A stretch of DNA of 32,209 bases, from positions 1-32,209 of the forward strand of contig DASPJL010000045.1 of NCBI GenBank assembly GCA_035628645.1, given 5' to 3'. The position numbers were made by a program, and so were the translations under genes. This document shows, piece by piece, positions 1 through 7,845 of this stretch. The notes beneath the pieces were generated by a model, which was given only the letters and a program-made list of their open reading frames with translations, had not been told where the DNA came from and searched no databases. Position 1 is the first letter of the stretch. Each line of letters starts with the position of its first letter. The DNA is from DASPJL01 sp035628645. Its GTDB lineage: Bacteria; Bacteroidota; Bacteroidia; Cytophagales; Cyclobacteriaceae.

Positions 1-794
1 CTGGTTCCTGCTATTCCAAGGCCATTATTGGCATGACCATTGGAACACCCCGCTACCTCAGTACCATGTCCTGATCCATCCGCTGTGGCGTCATTGTCAC
101 GATCTGCAAAATCCCACCCTCTAAAATTATCTACATAGCCGTCATTGTCATCGTCAATGTTATTTATAGGGTCGGCGTAATTGTATTTAATATTTCCCTT
201 TAAATCCTGGTGGTTAAATAAAACGCCTGTATCAATAATGCCAATAATTGTATTGCTGTCTCCCCGCTGAATGTTCCAGGCGTTATATGCATTTATCAGG
301 TTAAGTTGATATTGTATCCCAGAAGTTGGATTAGCTTTCGGGTCATTGGGTATTAAAAATAACTTATGGTTATAATAAGGTTCTGCATATTCTACATTTT
401 CATTCTTTCTTAATGAATTAATGGCTGTCTCCAGATTTTCATCAGGAGAAATTTTTATGATGTAGATATTTGAAAGATCGACCTGATGAGAAGAAGTTTT
501 AGAAGAAAGTGGTTTCTTTTCATTAGGGAAAGGTTTTGTAAAACTCTTTAATTTTAGTGCCGTCAGTTCTTTCTCTATTACATCCAGGCCCAATTCCCCG
601 CTTCTAATTTCCCGTCTTTGATTTGCTCCCTGAGATGTAGAATTTGGTACTGATTTTAATTTAATCACAATGGTACCTTCTTCGTATTCACCAGAAGAAA
701 CCGGGGAATTTAAAACTAGAACATCACTTTGCTGACCTTTCAGAGAGGCCGATAGCAGTGCAAGGGAAAACAGTAGATATAAAAATTTCTTCAC
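1..794 (-). CDS. Secreted subtilisin-like serine protease (S8), 5' part only
   Basis: This is the N-terminal 264 residues of a peptidase S8 protein; the rest lies beyond the left edge. A hydrophobic signal peptide (about residues 1-20, ending near SLKGQQ) is followed by a propeptide-like stretch of about 120 residues. The catalytic domain then shows IIGIIDTGV with Asp188 and DGSGHGTEVAG with His243. The Ser motif is off the window. The start is GTG at 794: an in-frame TAA lies two codons upstream and no ATG precedes the signal peptide. Large S8 proteases in this phylum are often type IX secretion cargo with a C-terminal sorting domain. Whether this one carries such a domain cannot be seen here. 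Confidence 0.9.
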   Translation of the reverse strand, partial: MKKFLYLLFSLALLSASLKGQQSDVLVLNSPVSSGEYEEGTIVIKLKSVPNSTSQGANQRREIRSGELGLDVIEKELTALKLKSFTKPFPNEKKPLSSKTSSHQVDLSNIYIIKISPDENLETAINSLRKNENVEYAEPYYNHKLFLIPNDPKANPTSGIQYQLNLINAYNAWNIQRGDSNTIIGIIDTGVLFNHQDLKGNIKYNYADPINNIDDDNDGYVDNFRGWDFADRDNDATADGSGHGTEVAGCSNGHANNGLGIAGT

Positions 795-944
795 TCTTTA
801 AAATTAAAGCATGAAGGAATTTTAACCTTTTCGCATAGTGCTTAAAAGGTATATATGCAATTTCTAATAATGCTTTTCACAAAAACCAGAATTCAAGTGG
901 TTGTCAAAAAAAAGCATTAAATGTAATTTATTTAATATAACTAA

Positions 945-959
945 TTGGTTATTAACCAA
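945..959. promoter_or_regulatory. 15-bp perfect palindrome, possible operator
   Basis: TTGGTTA-T-TAACCAA is a perfect dyad in the 411-bp gap between the protease start (794) and the clpP stop (1206). It lies about 150 bp upstream of the protease start, so it could be a regulator site for that gene. No promoter box was recognised beside it, and a chance AT-rich palindrome is possible. Confidence 0.25.
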
Positions 960-1078
960 GGGACAAAAAAGGAATATAACTTTACCTTCTCCCTATATGC
1001 ACTGCTTGCAATGAAAAAGTATAGGAAGATCGTAAAAGTTTTAGATTAAAAAGAAAGGATTTAACCAAAAAGTATCAT

Positions 1079-1196
1079 GAGGATGTCCAAAAAGTGTGTT
1101 TGCCTTCTTAGTGAATTTGTTTTACCTCTTTAAGAATCTATTAACAAATGGCTTAAAGAGCACAAAATAATTCGAAGAGTCCTTTTGAACACCCTC
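1079..1196. mobile_element. MITE-like element with IS-type terminal inverted repeats
   Basis: The left end gaggatgtccaaaaagtgtg and the reverse complement of the right end (gagggtgttcaaaaggactc) share a GAGGRTGTYCAAAARG core, which resembles the ends of some transposase families (IS1182-like, from memory). The interior is also an imperfect dyad: ctctttaag (1126-1134) pairs with cttaaagag (1152-1160), and flanking blocks match loosely. There is no coding capacity. The element starts 10 bp past the clpP stop, so its hairpin may also act as a clpP terminator. No clear target-site duplication was seen. Confidence 0.6.
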
Positions 1197-1205
1197 AATA
1201 ATATC

Positions 1206-1808
1206 TTATAATTTTATTTTGTCGATTATTTTATCCACAATCCCATAATTAACGGATTCTTTGGCATTCATCCAATAGTCTCTGTCAAAGTCTTCAAGGA
1301 TTTTCTCTACAGAATGGCCGCAATTTTGAGCTAAAATCTCGGCACCCATTCGCTTAGTTTTAATGATTTCTTTGGCCTGAATTTCCAGGTCGCTTGCCTG
1401 GCCTTGTATTACCCCGCCAATACTTGGTTGATGGATCATTACTCTTCCGCTTGGCCAGATGTATCTTTTTCCTTTCGCGCCGACTGAAAGTAAAATAGAA
1501 CCCATTGAAGCTGCAAGTCCCATGCAAACCGTAGAAACCGGTGATGAGATCATCTTGATGGTATCGTATATAATCATTCCTGAAGTAACCACTCCGCCAG
1601 GGCTGTTGATATAAAGAGTGATCTCTTCACCCGGCTTATCATTTTCAAGAAACAGTAATCTTTGAACTACATCTTTAGCAGAATCATCCATAACCGGCCC
1701 CCACAGAAAGATCCTTCTTTTTTCCAGAAACTTCTTCTGAAATTTGTTAAGGTCGCTTAAATTCTCGATAACCTCCTTTATTGTTTTTTCTTCTTCTGAA
1801 ATTATCAT
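1206..1808 (-). CDS. clpP: ATP-dependent Clp protease proteolytic subunit
   Basis: A 200-residue ClpP (peptidase S14), near the family's usual length. The Ser-His-Asp triad is visible: Ser101 in GLAASMGS, His126 in VMIHQPSIGG and Asp177 in DRDYWMNAKESVNYGIVD. The oxyanion-loop glycines are in INSPGG (68-72). ClpP forms the tetradecameric peptidase chamber fed by Clp ATPases in the cytosol. No clpX or tig lies beside it, so it may be a stand-alone or second paralogue; that cannot be decided from this window. It starts at an ATG with a plausible promoter 30-60 bp upstream. Confidence 0.93.
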   Translation of the reverse strand: MIISEEEKTIKEVIENLSDLNKFQKKFLEKRRIFLWGPVMDDSAKDVVQRLLFLENDKPGEEITLYINSPGGVVTSGMIIYDTIKMISSPVSTVCMGLAASMGSILLSVGAKGKRYIWPSGRVMIHQPSIGGVIQGQASDLEIQAKEIIKTKRMGAEILAQNCGHSVEKILEDFDRDYWMNAKESVNYGIVDKIIDKIKL

Positions 1809-1836
1809 TACAGTATAGTATTTACTTTTAAAACCC

Positions 1837-1865
1837 TAAATATAACAATCAAATTCTTATCCAAA
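1837..1865 (-). promoter_or_regulatory. Probable Bacteroidota-type promoter of clpP
   Basis: Read on the minus strand, TTTG (1865-1862) is followed after 17 bases by TATATTTA (1844-1837). The latter matches the Bacteroidota -7 box TAnnTTTG at all but the last base. It lies about 30 bp upstream of the clpP ATG. Confidence 0.4.
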
Positions 1866-1933
1866 AGAGGGTAAAGAATATTAACCGCAATTTTAATAAA
1901 AACACGTAGAATTTTGAGATAAGTTGAAGTAAA

Positions 1934-2043
1934 GATGGAAGTGGGAATATGGAAGCAGGAAGTGTCCGGAAAGCGATGACGTCCTCGGTAGAAAATCTTG
2001 GATCAATTTGAAAGTTGAGGACGTATCGAGACAAGCTGTCCAC
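1934..2043. repeat. Dispersed palindromic repeat, copy 1
   Basis: This non-coding stretch shares atggaagca-gaagt-gtc-gaaagcgatgac-tcc-tcg, with small differences, with the copy at 2219-2357. Internally cgatgacgtcctc (1974-1986) pairs with gaggacgtatcg (2017-2028), so it can form a long hairpin. The 64-codon frame across it is a by-product of the repeat. Confidence 0.6.
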
Positions 2044-2064
2044 CTTAAAATAATACCAAATATA

Positions 2065-2097
2065 CCTACAGCGAACCTACAGCGAACCTACAGCGAA
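2065..2097. repeat. Three exact tandem copies of an 11-bp unit
   Basis: The unit cctacagcgaa occurs three times without a mismatch or spacer, between the two palindromic repeat copies. No role is evident. The copy number is likely to vary by replication slippage. Confidence 0.9.
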
Positions 2098-2218
2098 GGA
2101 ACAAACCGATAGGAAGGCGGCTTAAAAATTAGAATAATACAAAAACTGATGTTAAAACGATAAAAAACAAACTTAACGATTCTCGCTTTCTATCTAATTC
2201 ATTAAGTGTGGAATTGGG

Positions 2219-2357
2219 TAGTTGGAAGATGGAAGCACGAAGTTGTCAAGAAAGCGATGACATCCCTCGTTAGGGATCTTTATAAATTACTCGTCCCAGG
2301 GGATGTCATCTCTGATAAGGCAGTGGATGACAACTTCCCACCTCCATCTTCCAACTA
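2219..2357. repeat. Dispersed palindromic repeat, copy 2
   Basis: A 139-bp imperfect inverted repeat. Three paired blocks appear in order: tagttggaagatgga (2219-2233), gaagttgtca and gatgacatccc on the left, each with its reverse complement on the right, ending in tccatcttccaacta (2343-2357). The last three bases of the right arm are the pgeF stop codon. An inner hairpin, atccct-cgtt-agggat, lies in the left half. It may end the pgeF transcript. It resembles REP/MITE-type mobile palindromes. Confidence 0.75.
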
Positions 2358-3146
2358 TTTCACCATAATTCCTGCTGCAAATCTTCCTGCCGAATTTGCT
2401 GACTTCCTGGCGGAAAAAAACATGTGGTCATTTTTATAAGTACATATCTCAGCAATTTCTATGGCTTGCTCAGGAACACCTAACGCTAACAGTTGCAATT
2501 TATTCAGCTCCCACAGGTTTAAAAATGCTTTATCTTCTCTTCCCTTATGGATTAACAAACCTTGCGCTGTTCCAAAAACATTTTTGACCTCAGCAATTAC
2601 CTCTGCGCCTACTTCATAAACCTCCTGGCAAATGGAAGGGCCTATTCCTACTATCATATCCTCCGGTCTGGCTCCAAAATTTGTCTGCATGGCCAGTATT
2701 GCCTTTGTCAGAATCTTTCCAACAGATCCGCGCCAACCGGCATGAACAGCGCCTGCAGAATTGGTTATTGGATCATAAATTAAGATCGGGACACAATCAG
2801 CTGACATCACAGAAATTAACACACCTCTTTCATTGGTAATAATTGCATCTGTATCTTCCAGTGTTTCCTCCGTGGAATTTGTACCAAGGACTTTAACATT
2901 TGTACTATGGGTCTGACTTGGAAATATTACTTTGTGCGGTTTAATATGAAAAACTTCAGCGAGCCGCCTTCGATTTTCAAGTACGTTTTCCCTACTATCG
3001 TTTACTCTAAAACTTAAGTTAAACTCCCCAACCGGACCTTTACTCACACCACCAGACCTTCCTGAAACATAATGGGCAATCTGATCAAAACTGGAAAGAT
3101 TTTGAAATTGCCATAGTGGAAGACCATTAAATTCTTTCTCGTACAT
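2355..3146 (-). CDS. pgeF: Laccase-domain protein PgeF/YfiH (peptidoglycan editing factor family)
   Basis: A 263-residue DUF152/YfiH protein. The metal-site residues of the family are visible: His80 in SQTHS, Cys118 in SADCVP and His135 in AVHAGWRG. The GIGPSICQEVYEVG motif and a C-terminal SARKSANSAGR stretch are also typical. Family members have been reported as purine nucleoside phosphorylase/adenosine deaminase-like enzymes and as factors that keep non-standard residues out of peptidoglycan stems. Which activity applies here is not shown. It is monocistronic and divergent from the outer-membrane gene. Its stop codon is part of a palindromic repeat arm. Confidence 0.92.
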   Translation of the reverse strand: MYEKEFNGLPLWQFQNLSSFDQIAHYVSGRSGGVSKGPVGEFNLSFRVNDSRENVLENRRRLAEVFHIKPHKVIFPSQTHSTNVKVLGTNSTEETLEDTDAIITNERGVLISVMSADCVPILIYDPITNSAGAVHAGWRGSVGKILTKAILAMQTNFGARPEDMIVGIGPSICQEVYEVGAEVIAEVKNVFGTAQGLLIHKGREDKAFLNLWELNKLQLLALGVPEQAIEIAEICTYKNDHMFFSARKSANSAGRFAAGIMVK

Positions 3147-3207
3147 CCTAAAAATAATTTATTAAAATCCCGGTTAAATTAAGACAATCTTGTTTCTTCT
3201 AAAATAA

Positions 3208-3237
3208 TTGCCGATAGAAAAGATTAATTTATATTTG
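3208..3237 (+). promoter_or_regulatory. Promoter of the outer-membrane protein gene
   Basis: TTG (3208-3210), a 19-base spacer and TATATTTG (3230-3237) match the Bacteroidota -33/-7 consensus. It lies about 105 bp upstream of the start at 3342, so the mRNA would have a leader of about 100 bases that contains a 30-codon frame. Confidence 0.6.
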
Positions 3238-3243
3238 AAATCA

Positions 3244-3336
3244 ATGCGATACATTAAAAAGTTATTCTGTTTGCCCCAATTATCTCTGTTGGCAACTTTA
3301 GGACAAGCGGGGAAAAAAGCTTCAGCTTTTATTTAA
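3244..3336 (+). CDS. Possible 30-residue leader ORF
   Basis: An ATG frame of 30 codons sits entirely in the leader between the predicted promoter and the outer-membrane gene, stopping 5 bases before its ATG. The product begins MRYIKKLFCLPQLSLL, basic then hydrophobic, and has no recognised homologue. It could be a translated leader peptide coupled to the next gene or a chance frame. No ribosome binding site is seen, which is normal in this phylum. Confidence 0.2.
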   Translation: MRYIKKLFCLPQLSLLATLGQAGKKASAFI

Positions 3337-3341
3337 GAGAA

Positions 3342-5159
3342 ATGCATAAACGGTTTCTATTACTAATTTTAATTTCATTTACATTTTTCGATACTTATGG
3401 ACAAAAAAACGGCAGGGACTCTGTCGGGAGTAAATCAGGCGCCATTATACAAGAAGTAAAAATATTTGCCGAAAAGGACAATATTGTTTCTAAGCTCTTA
3501 AGGAATTTCCTAATAATAGAAAGGAAATCAAGTCCTTCTGAACCGCAGCAATATAGCGACGAAACGTTTGACGACTTTGAAGGGAAATTTATCCGCAAGA
3601 TAAACATTAAGGTGTTGGACGTCTTTGGAGCATCTATCAATAATCCTGACAAACGCGAAAAGGGATGGCTTGAAAAAACAGGAAACCGGGTTCATAAAAA
3701 CACCGAAGAGTGGGTAATCAGACAGAGACTTTTATTCAAGAGAGGCGATCCTCTGGATCCTTTAGAAGTTTCGGAAACAGAACGTCTTTTAAGACAATAC
3801 AAAAATACTTATGACGCCAGGATTGTGGCTAAAAGAATTCCATCGAGCGAAGACAGCGTGGACCTGTTTGTACTTGTGCAGGATGTATGGAGTATTACTG
3901 GCGGAGGAGCACTAAAGCTTGGGCCGCCATCAGGTAAACTGGAATTGAGAGACGTTAATTTTTGGGGACTGGGAAATGAGTTAAGCGGCCAGGTTTTGTA
4001 CAATAAACCTGATTCTTTCCCCTGGCACTATTCCCTGGAATATACCAATTATAACATTCTCAAAACGTTAGCCATTGGAAACGTTTACTATAAAAACCTT
4101 CCGTTGGCGTTGAACTATGGAATTGGCCTGAATAAAGATTTCTTATCACCCACCGTAAGACTTGCAGGAGGTATTAACTTTAACTGGCTTGAGGACAAGA
4201 GGTTTATATATGACCAGGATTCCAGCATAATTTCCAGTGGGTACAATAACAATCAGCAAGATTTCTGGTTGGGCTATGCCTGTAGTATGGGAGCAAAACA
4301 AAGTGAGAAAAATTATCACATAGCGGGAAGAATATTAAATACAAATTACACCCAATTTCCGGCTATGGACACCTTCAGGATCTCTTATCAAAATTCAACC
4401 CTTTATCTTGGCTCGATAGGTTATACATACAGAAGATTTATTAAAGACAATTATATATTCGGACTGGGAAGAACGGAAGATATTCCAATTGGCAAGACCA
4501 TAATGTTTACTTCGGGTTATGAAGATGGGCAATATTTTAAGCGACCCTATATAGGAGCAAGAACTGCAATGAGTCAATATTTCAATAAAATAGGCTATCT
4601 ATCGGCCTCACTGGAATGGGGAAGTTTTAGAAATAATAACCGGTGGCAGGATGAAGTTGTTTCAGCGGAATTGTTGTTCTATACAAAACTCATTTCCCTG
4701 GATAACTGGAGATGGAGAAATTTTTTCTGGAATAGAGTGACTTATGGATACAACACTTCTCCGGGGAAGATTTTAAATATTAACCAAAGAGAAGGAATCA
4801 GAGGATTTAGCGGAGGATACATATATGGTAATAAGAAGTATGTTATCAACTATGAAAGTGTATTCTATACACCAATTAATATCCTTGGTTTCAAAACTGC
4901 TTTTATGCTTTTTGGAGATTTTGCCTTTTTAGGAAAAAATGAAGATCCTTTATTTAAAGGGAAATTTTACCAGGCTTACGGTATTGGCGTTCGGTTCAGG
5001 AATGAACACCTGATCTTTCGTACCATTCAGTTGACTTTAGGGTACTATCCCAATACAAGTAGCACCAATCAAACTACTTTTGAGTTCTTTGAAGAAAGCC
5101 GCACTTTTTACGAGTTTACTAATTTTCAATTTCCTAAACCCCGTCCATTGGAATTTTAA
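3342..5159 (+). CDS. Outer-membrane beta-barrel protein with POTRA-like domain (BamA/TamA-type)
   Basis: A 605-residue protein with a signal peptide (HKRFLLLILISFTFF, cleavage near TYGQ). Residues about 85-190 (FIRKINIKVLDVFG through LFVLVQDVWSI) have the beta-alpha-alpha-beta look of a POTRA domain. Residues 200-605 alternate aromatic and polar residues like a transmembrane barrel and end in Phe, as outer-membrane proteins often do. This layout fits the Omp85/surface-antigen superfamily common in Bacteroidota. It is shorter than BamA and has only one recognisable POTRA-like module, so it is probably a specialised paralogue. The substrate is unknown. Confidence 0.72.
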   Translation: MHKRFLLLILISFTFFDTYGQKNGRDSVGSKSGAIIQEVKIFAEKDNIVSKLLRNFLIIERKSSPSEPQQYSDETFDDFEGKFIRKINIKVLDVFGASINNPDKREKGWLEKTGNRVHKNTEEWVIRQRLLFKRGDPLDPLEVSETERLLRQYKNTYDARIVAKRIPSSEDSVDLFVLVQDVWSITGGGALKLGPPSGKLELRDVNFWGLGNELSGQVLYNKPDSFPWHYSLEYTNYNILKTLAIGNVYYKNLPLALNYGIGLNKDFLSPTVRLAGGINFNWLEDKRFIYDQDSSIISSGYNNNQQDFWLGYACSMGAKQSEKNYHIAGRILNTNYTQFPAMDTFRISYQNSTLYLGSIGYTYRRFIKDNYIFGLGRTEDIPIGKTIMFTSGYEDGQYFKRPYIGARTAMSQYFNKIGYLSASLEWGSFRNNNRWQDEVVSAELLFYTKLISLDNWRWRNFFWNRVTYGYNTSPGKILNINQREGIRGFSGGYIYGNKKYVINYESVFYTPINILGFKTAFMLFGDFAFLGKNEDPLFKGKFYQAYGIGVRFRNEHLIFRTIQLTLGYYPNTSSTNQTTFEFFEESRTFYEFTNFQFPKPRPLEF

Positions 5160-5230
5160 TATAAATTAAAGCTTCTGAACATCTTATATGTCATGTCGTT
5201 GTATTAAAATAATATTCTAAATTAGTGTGG

Positions 5231-6196
5231 ATGAAAAAATTTTTTACCAACGCATGGAGTATAATAAAGGACATCAATGAAAAGATCCAAAATAATGATC
5301 CTTTCAGTTACAGCGCTTCCATTGCCTATTCAACGATATTTTCTTTGCCTGCCGTTCTTATTATAATCATAAGAATAACTTCTTACTTCTATAGTGACGA
5401 AGCAGTAAGCGGGGAATTATATGATCAACTTTCAGGGTTTGTTGGAGAAAAAAGTTCTTTAACCATCCAGGAAGCTATTAAAAATGCAAGTCAGTCTGAT
5501 GTGGGAGTTATTGCTACAGTTATTGGAATAGTTACGCTGCTTATAAGCGCAACTACCGTTTTTCTCTCCATTCAGAATGCCTTGAATAACATTTGGGGTG
5601 TAAAACCGAAACCACAAAAGGGACTGCTTAAACTTGCCATAAACCGGCTTCTGTCCTTTGCTATCGTTGCGAGTATGGGTTTTATTATGTTGGTTTCCTT
5701 TGTCATTGACGCCATCCTTGTAGCTTTTCAAAAATACATAGCTGAAATTTTTTCCGATATCACGGCAGTTTTAATGCAGGTTATCAATTACTCTATTTCA
5801 TTGGCAGTAACCACACTAATTTTTGCTATGATCTTTAAGGTACTGCCTGATGCAAAAATAAAATGGAGAGATGTATGGACAGGTGCTTTTGCTACAACAG
5901 TTCTTTTTACTGCAGGAAGGTTTTTAATTGGCCTTTATCTGGGGAACAGCAGTATAGGTTCCACCTACGGGGCCGCGGGCTCTATTGTCATTGTTTTGGT
6001 TTGGGTCTACTATTCTTCGTTCATTATGCTCTTAGGCGCCATTTTTACTCAGGTATTTTCCCATCAAAGAGGAAGGCTTATTCTTCCAACCCAACAGGCG
6101 GTCTTTTTGGTTAAAAGAGAACTAGATCCTGACGAGGTAGGGATAGAGGTGATAGATGAAATTATTAGAAACAAAACAGACAAAGAATATATCTAA
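5231..6196 (+). CDS. YihY/virulence factor BrkB family inner-membrane protein
   Basis: About 321 residues with six hydrophobic segments: SIAYSTIFSLPAVLIIIIRI, VGVIATVIGIVTLLISATTV, LLSFAIVASMGFIMLVSFVI, ISLAVTTLIFAMIFKVLP, a segment after the DVWTGA motif, and IVIVLVWVYYSSFIMLLGAI. The internal N-W-G-V-K-P and GSTYGAAGS motifs are typical of YihY/BrkB (Pfam Virul_fac_BrkB). These proteins were once labelled ribonuclease BN, which is wrong for the family; their function is unsettled. A GTG at 5225 is also in frame, but the ATG at 5231 gives the usual MKKFF start. It converges on the oxidoreductase gene, 11 bp away, with no clear terminator between. Confidence 0.88.
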   Translation: MKKFFTNAWSIIKDINEKIQNNDPFSYSASIAYSTIFSLPAVLIIIIRITSYFYSDEAVSGELYDQLSGFVGEKSSLTIQEAIKNASQSDVGVIATVIGIVTLLISATTVFLSIQNALNNIWGVKPKPQKGLLKLAINRLLSFAIVASMGFIMLVSFVIDAILVAFQKYIAEIFSDITAVLMQVINYSISLAVTTLIFAMIFKVLPDAKIKWRDVWTGAFATTVLFTAGRFLIGLYLGNSSIGSTYGAAGSIVIVLVWVYYSSFIMLLGAIFTQVFSHQRGRLILPTQQAVFLVKRELDPDEVGIEVIDEIIRNKTDKEYI

Positions 6197-6207
6197 GAGA
6201 ACAGAAA

Positions 6208-7779
6208 CTAGAATTTCTTCATAATCAAATCCCGGTAATTCATAATCTGGTCACTTTGTTCCAGATTTTCTTTCGAAGGTCCGTTCAGGACAATTCCATA
6301 GGCGTCAAATCTTGATCCATGGCATGGGCAATCCCAGGATTTTTCAACATCATTCCATCTTACAATTCCTCCCAAGTGAGTACAAACTGCAGAGCAAACG
6401 TGGGTATTCCCCTTTAAATCCTTATAAACTGCCAGTTTTTTTAAACCCTTTCTCATTACCGCGCCAGTTCCCGAAGCTATTTCATCCACATTATTTACTT
6501 CACTTCCTTTAAACCAATCCATATATTGCGCAGCCACATTAAAGTTCTCCTTCACAAATTCTTTTGTAGAAGAAAGACTTATCCGGCTTGGATTATACAG
6601 GAATTCCCATTCATTTGATCTTTTCATGATTAGGTCAGTAATCAGCATGGCACCTATGGTGGTGTGTGTCATCCCATGTCCGGAGTCTCCGGTAATAATA
6701 TACACATTTTCATCGCCGGGGTTTCTACCTAAAAATGCCAGGGAATCCACAGGCTCCAAAACCTGTCCAGACCATTTGTATGGAATATCTTTAATCAATG
6801 GAAAATGTCGCCTCGCCCATTCGATTAATTTTTCAAAATGGCTCTCTGGGTTGCTTTCCTGCCCGGTTTTGTGGTCTTCACCACCAACAATAAGCAGATC
6901 ATATTCCTGGTCAAATCCTTCTATATTTTCCTGAATCCTTATGTAATGATATGGATCGGGAGTATCCCACAGGAGTATTTTAGGAAAACTTCCCTTAGGT
7001 ATTAAAGCGCCGATTACATAAGTTCGGTAGGGTGCTTGTTTGGTGTGCATAGTCACAAGGTCATTAATTGGAGAATTGGTTGCAACGACCACACTTTTAG
7101 CCGAAATGGTAAACCCTCTATCCGTGACTACCTTTGGATTATTACCATCCTCAACCGAAACCGCCCTTGTATAAGTAAAGATATTACCTCCCTTTATGGT
7201 TATGTTTATAACCAACCCTAATATATATTTCAGCACGTGAAACTGTCCCTGGTTAGGATATTTAATACAAGGCCCTGTCTCAAAACTAAATAAGGGAGCG
7301 CTGTTTACAATTTCTGCTTCTGTAAACCCTGCGCGCTTTGCAGCTTCCAATTCCTTTTCAAGGTCTATTACTTTGTTCCCCTCCGGATTAAACAGATAGC
7401 CGGAAACCCTGCTAAAATCACAGTCAATATTTTCTTTTCTTATTATTTCCTCTATTTTATCAATTGCCGATTTATGGCTTTCGTAAGCAAGCTTCACTCC
7501 TTTTTCGCCATGAATTTTTTCAAGGATTTCAAATCTGTCGTCCAGGGCCGAAGCAAGATGAGCTGTTGTACGGGCTGTCTCTCCTCCAGCCAAGGGGCCA
7601 TCCTCAACAATTGTAACGGATTTACCTTCGCTCAATAACAAATATGCAGTAGTTAATCCGGCAATACCAGCACCTACAATACAAACATCAGTGGTTAAAT
7701 CATGATCCAATGGTTCATAAGGAGGAATACTTTCTGTATTCATCCAAAAAGAGATGCTTTTGCCTGAATCGTTGTTCAT
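6208..7779 (-). CDS. FAD-dependent oxidoreductase with C-terminal Rieske domain
   Basis: A 523-residue two-domain protein. The N-terminal part is a DAO-type FAD fold with the dinucleotide motif VGAGIAGLTTAYLL (35-48), GGETARTTAH after it and the FAD-closing GDSGHGMTH motif later. Residues about 435-523 form a Rieske domain that binds [2Fe-2S] through Cys466, His468, Cys484 and His487 (CTHLGG and CPCHGSRFD). The fusion suggests electron transfer between a small redox carrier and the flavin; the substrate is unknown. The DUF3108 gene lies 66 bp upstream on the same strand, so the two may be co-transcribed. Confidence 0.9.
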   Translation of the reverse strand: MNNDSGKSISFWMNTESIPPYEPLDHDLTTDVCIVGAGIAGLTTAYLLLSEGKSVTIVEDGPLAGGETARTTAHLASALDDRFEILEKIHGEKGVKLAYESHKSAIDKIEEIIRKENIDCDFSRVSGYLFNPEGNKVIDLEKELEAAKRAGFTEAEIVNSAPLFSFETGPCIKYPNQGQFHVLKYILGLVINITIKGGNIFTYTRAVSVEDGNNPKVVTDRGFTISAKSVVVATNSPINDLVTMHTKQAPYRTYVIGALIPKGSFPKILLWDTPDPYHYIRIQENIEGFDQEYDLLIVGGEDHKTGQESNPESHFEKLIEWARRHFPLIKDIPYKWSGQVLEPVDSLAFLGRNPGDENVYIITGDSGHGMTHTTIGAMLITDLIMKRSNEWEFLYNPSRISLSSTKEFVKENFNVAAQYMDWFKGSEVNNVDEIASGTGAVMRKGLKKLAVYKDLKGNTHVCSAVCTHLGGIVRWNDVEKSWDCPCHGSRFDAYGIVLNGPSKENLEQSDQIMNYRDLIMKKF

Positions 7780-7845
7780 ACTATCGTTGGTAAAGATTGA
7801 TGGATACCAACTATACGAGAGATATGAAGCTGAGTTAAGGGTTGA

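Noticed and set aside
1849..2043. 64-codon minus-strand frame
   Set aside because: It lies entirely within the palindromic repeat region, and its hydrophobic, low-information sequence matches no gene pattern.
2065..2097. Possible start of a CRISPR array
   Set aside because: The three 11-bp units have no spacers and there are no cas genes nearby.
2206..2439. 77-codon plus-strand frame
   Set aside because: It reads through palindromic repeat copy 2 and then antisense to pgeF, so it is a repeat by-product.
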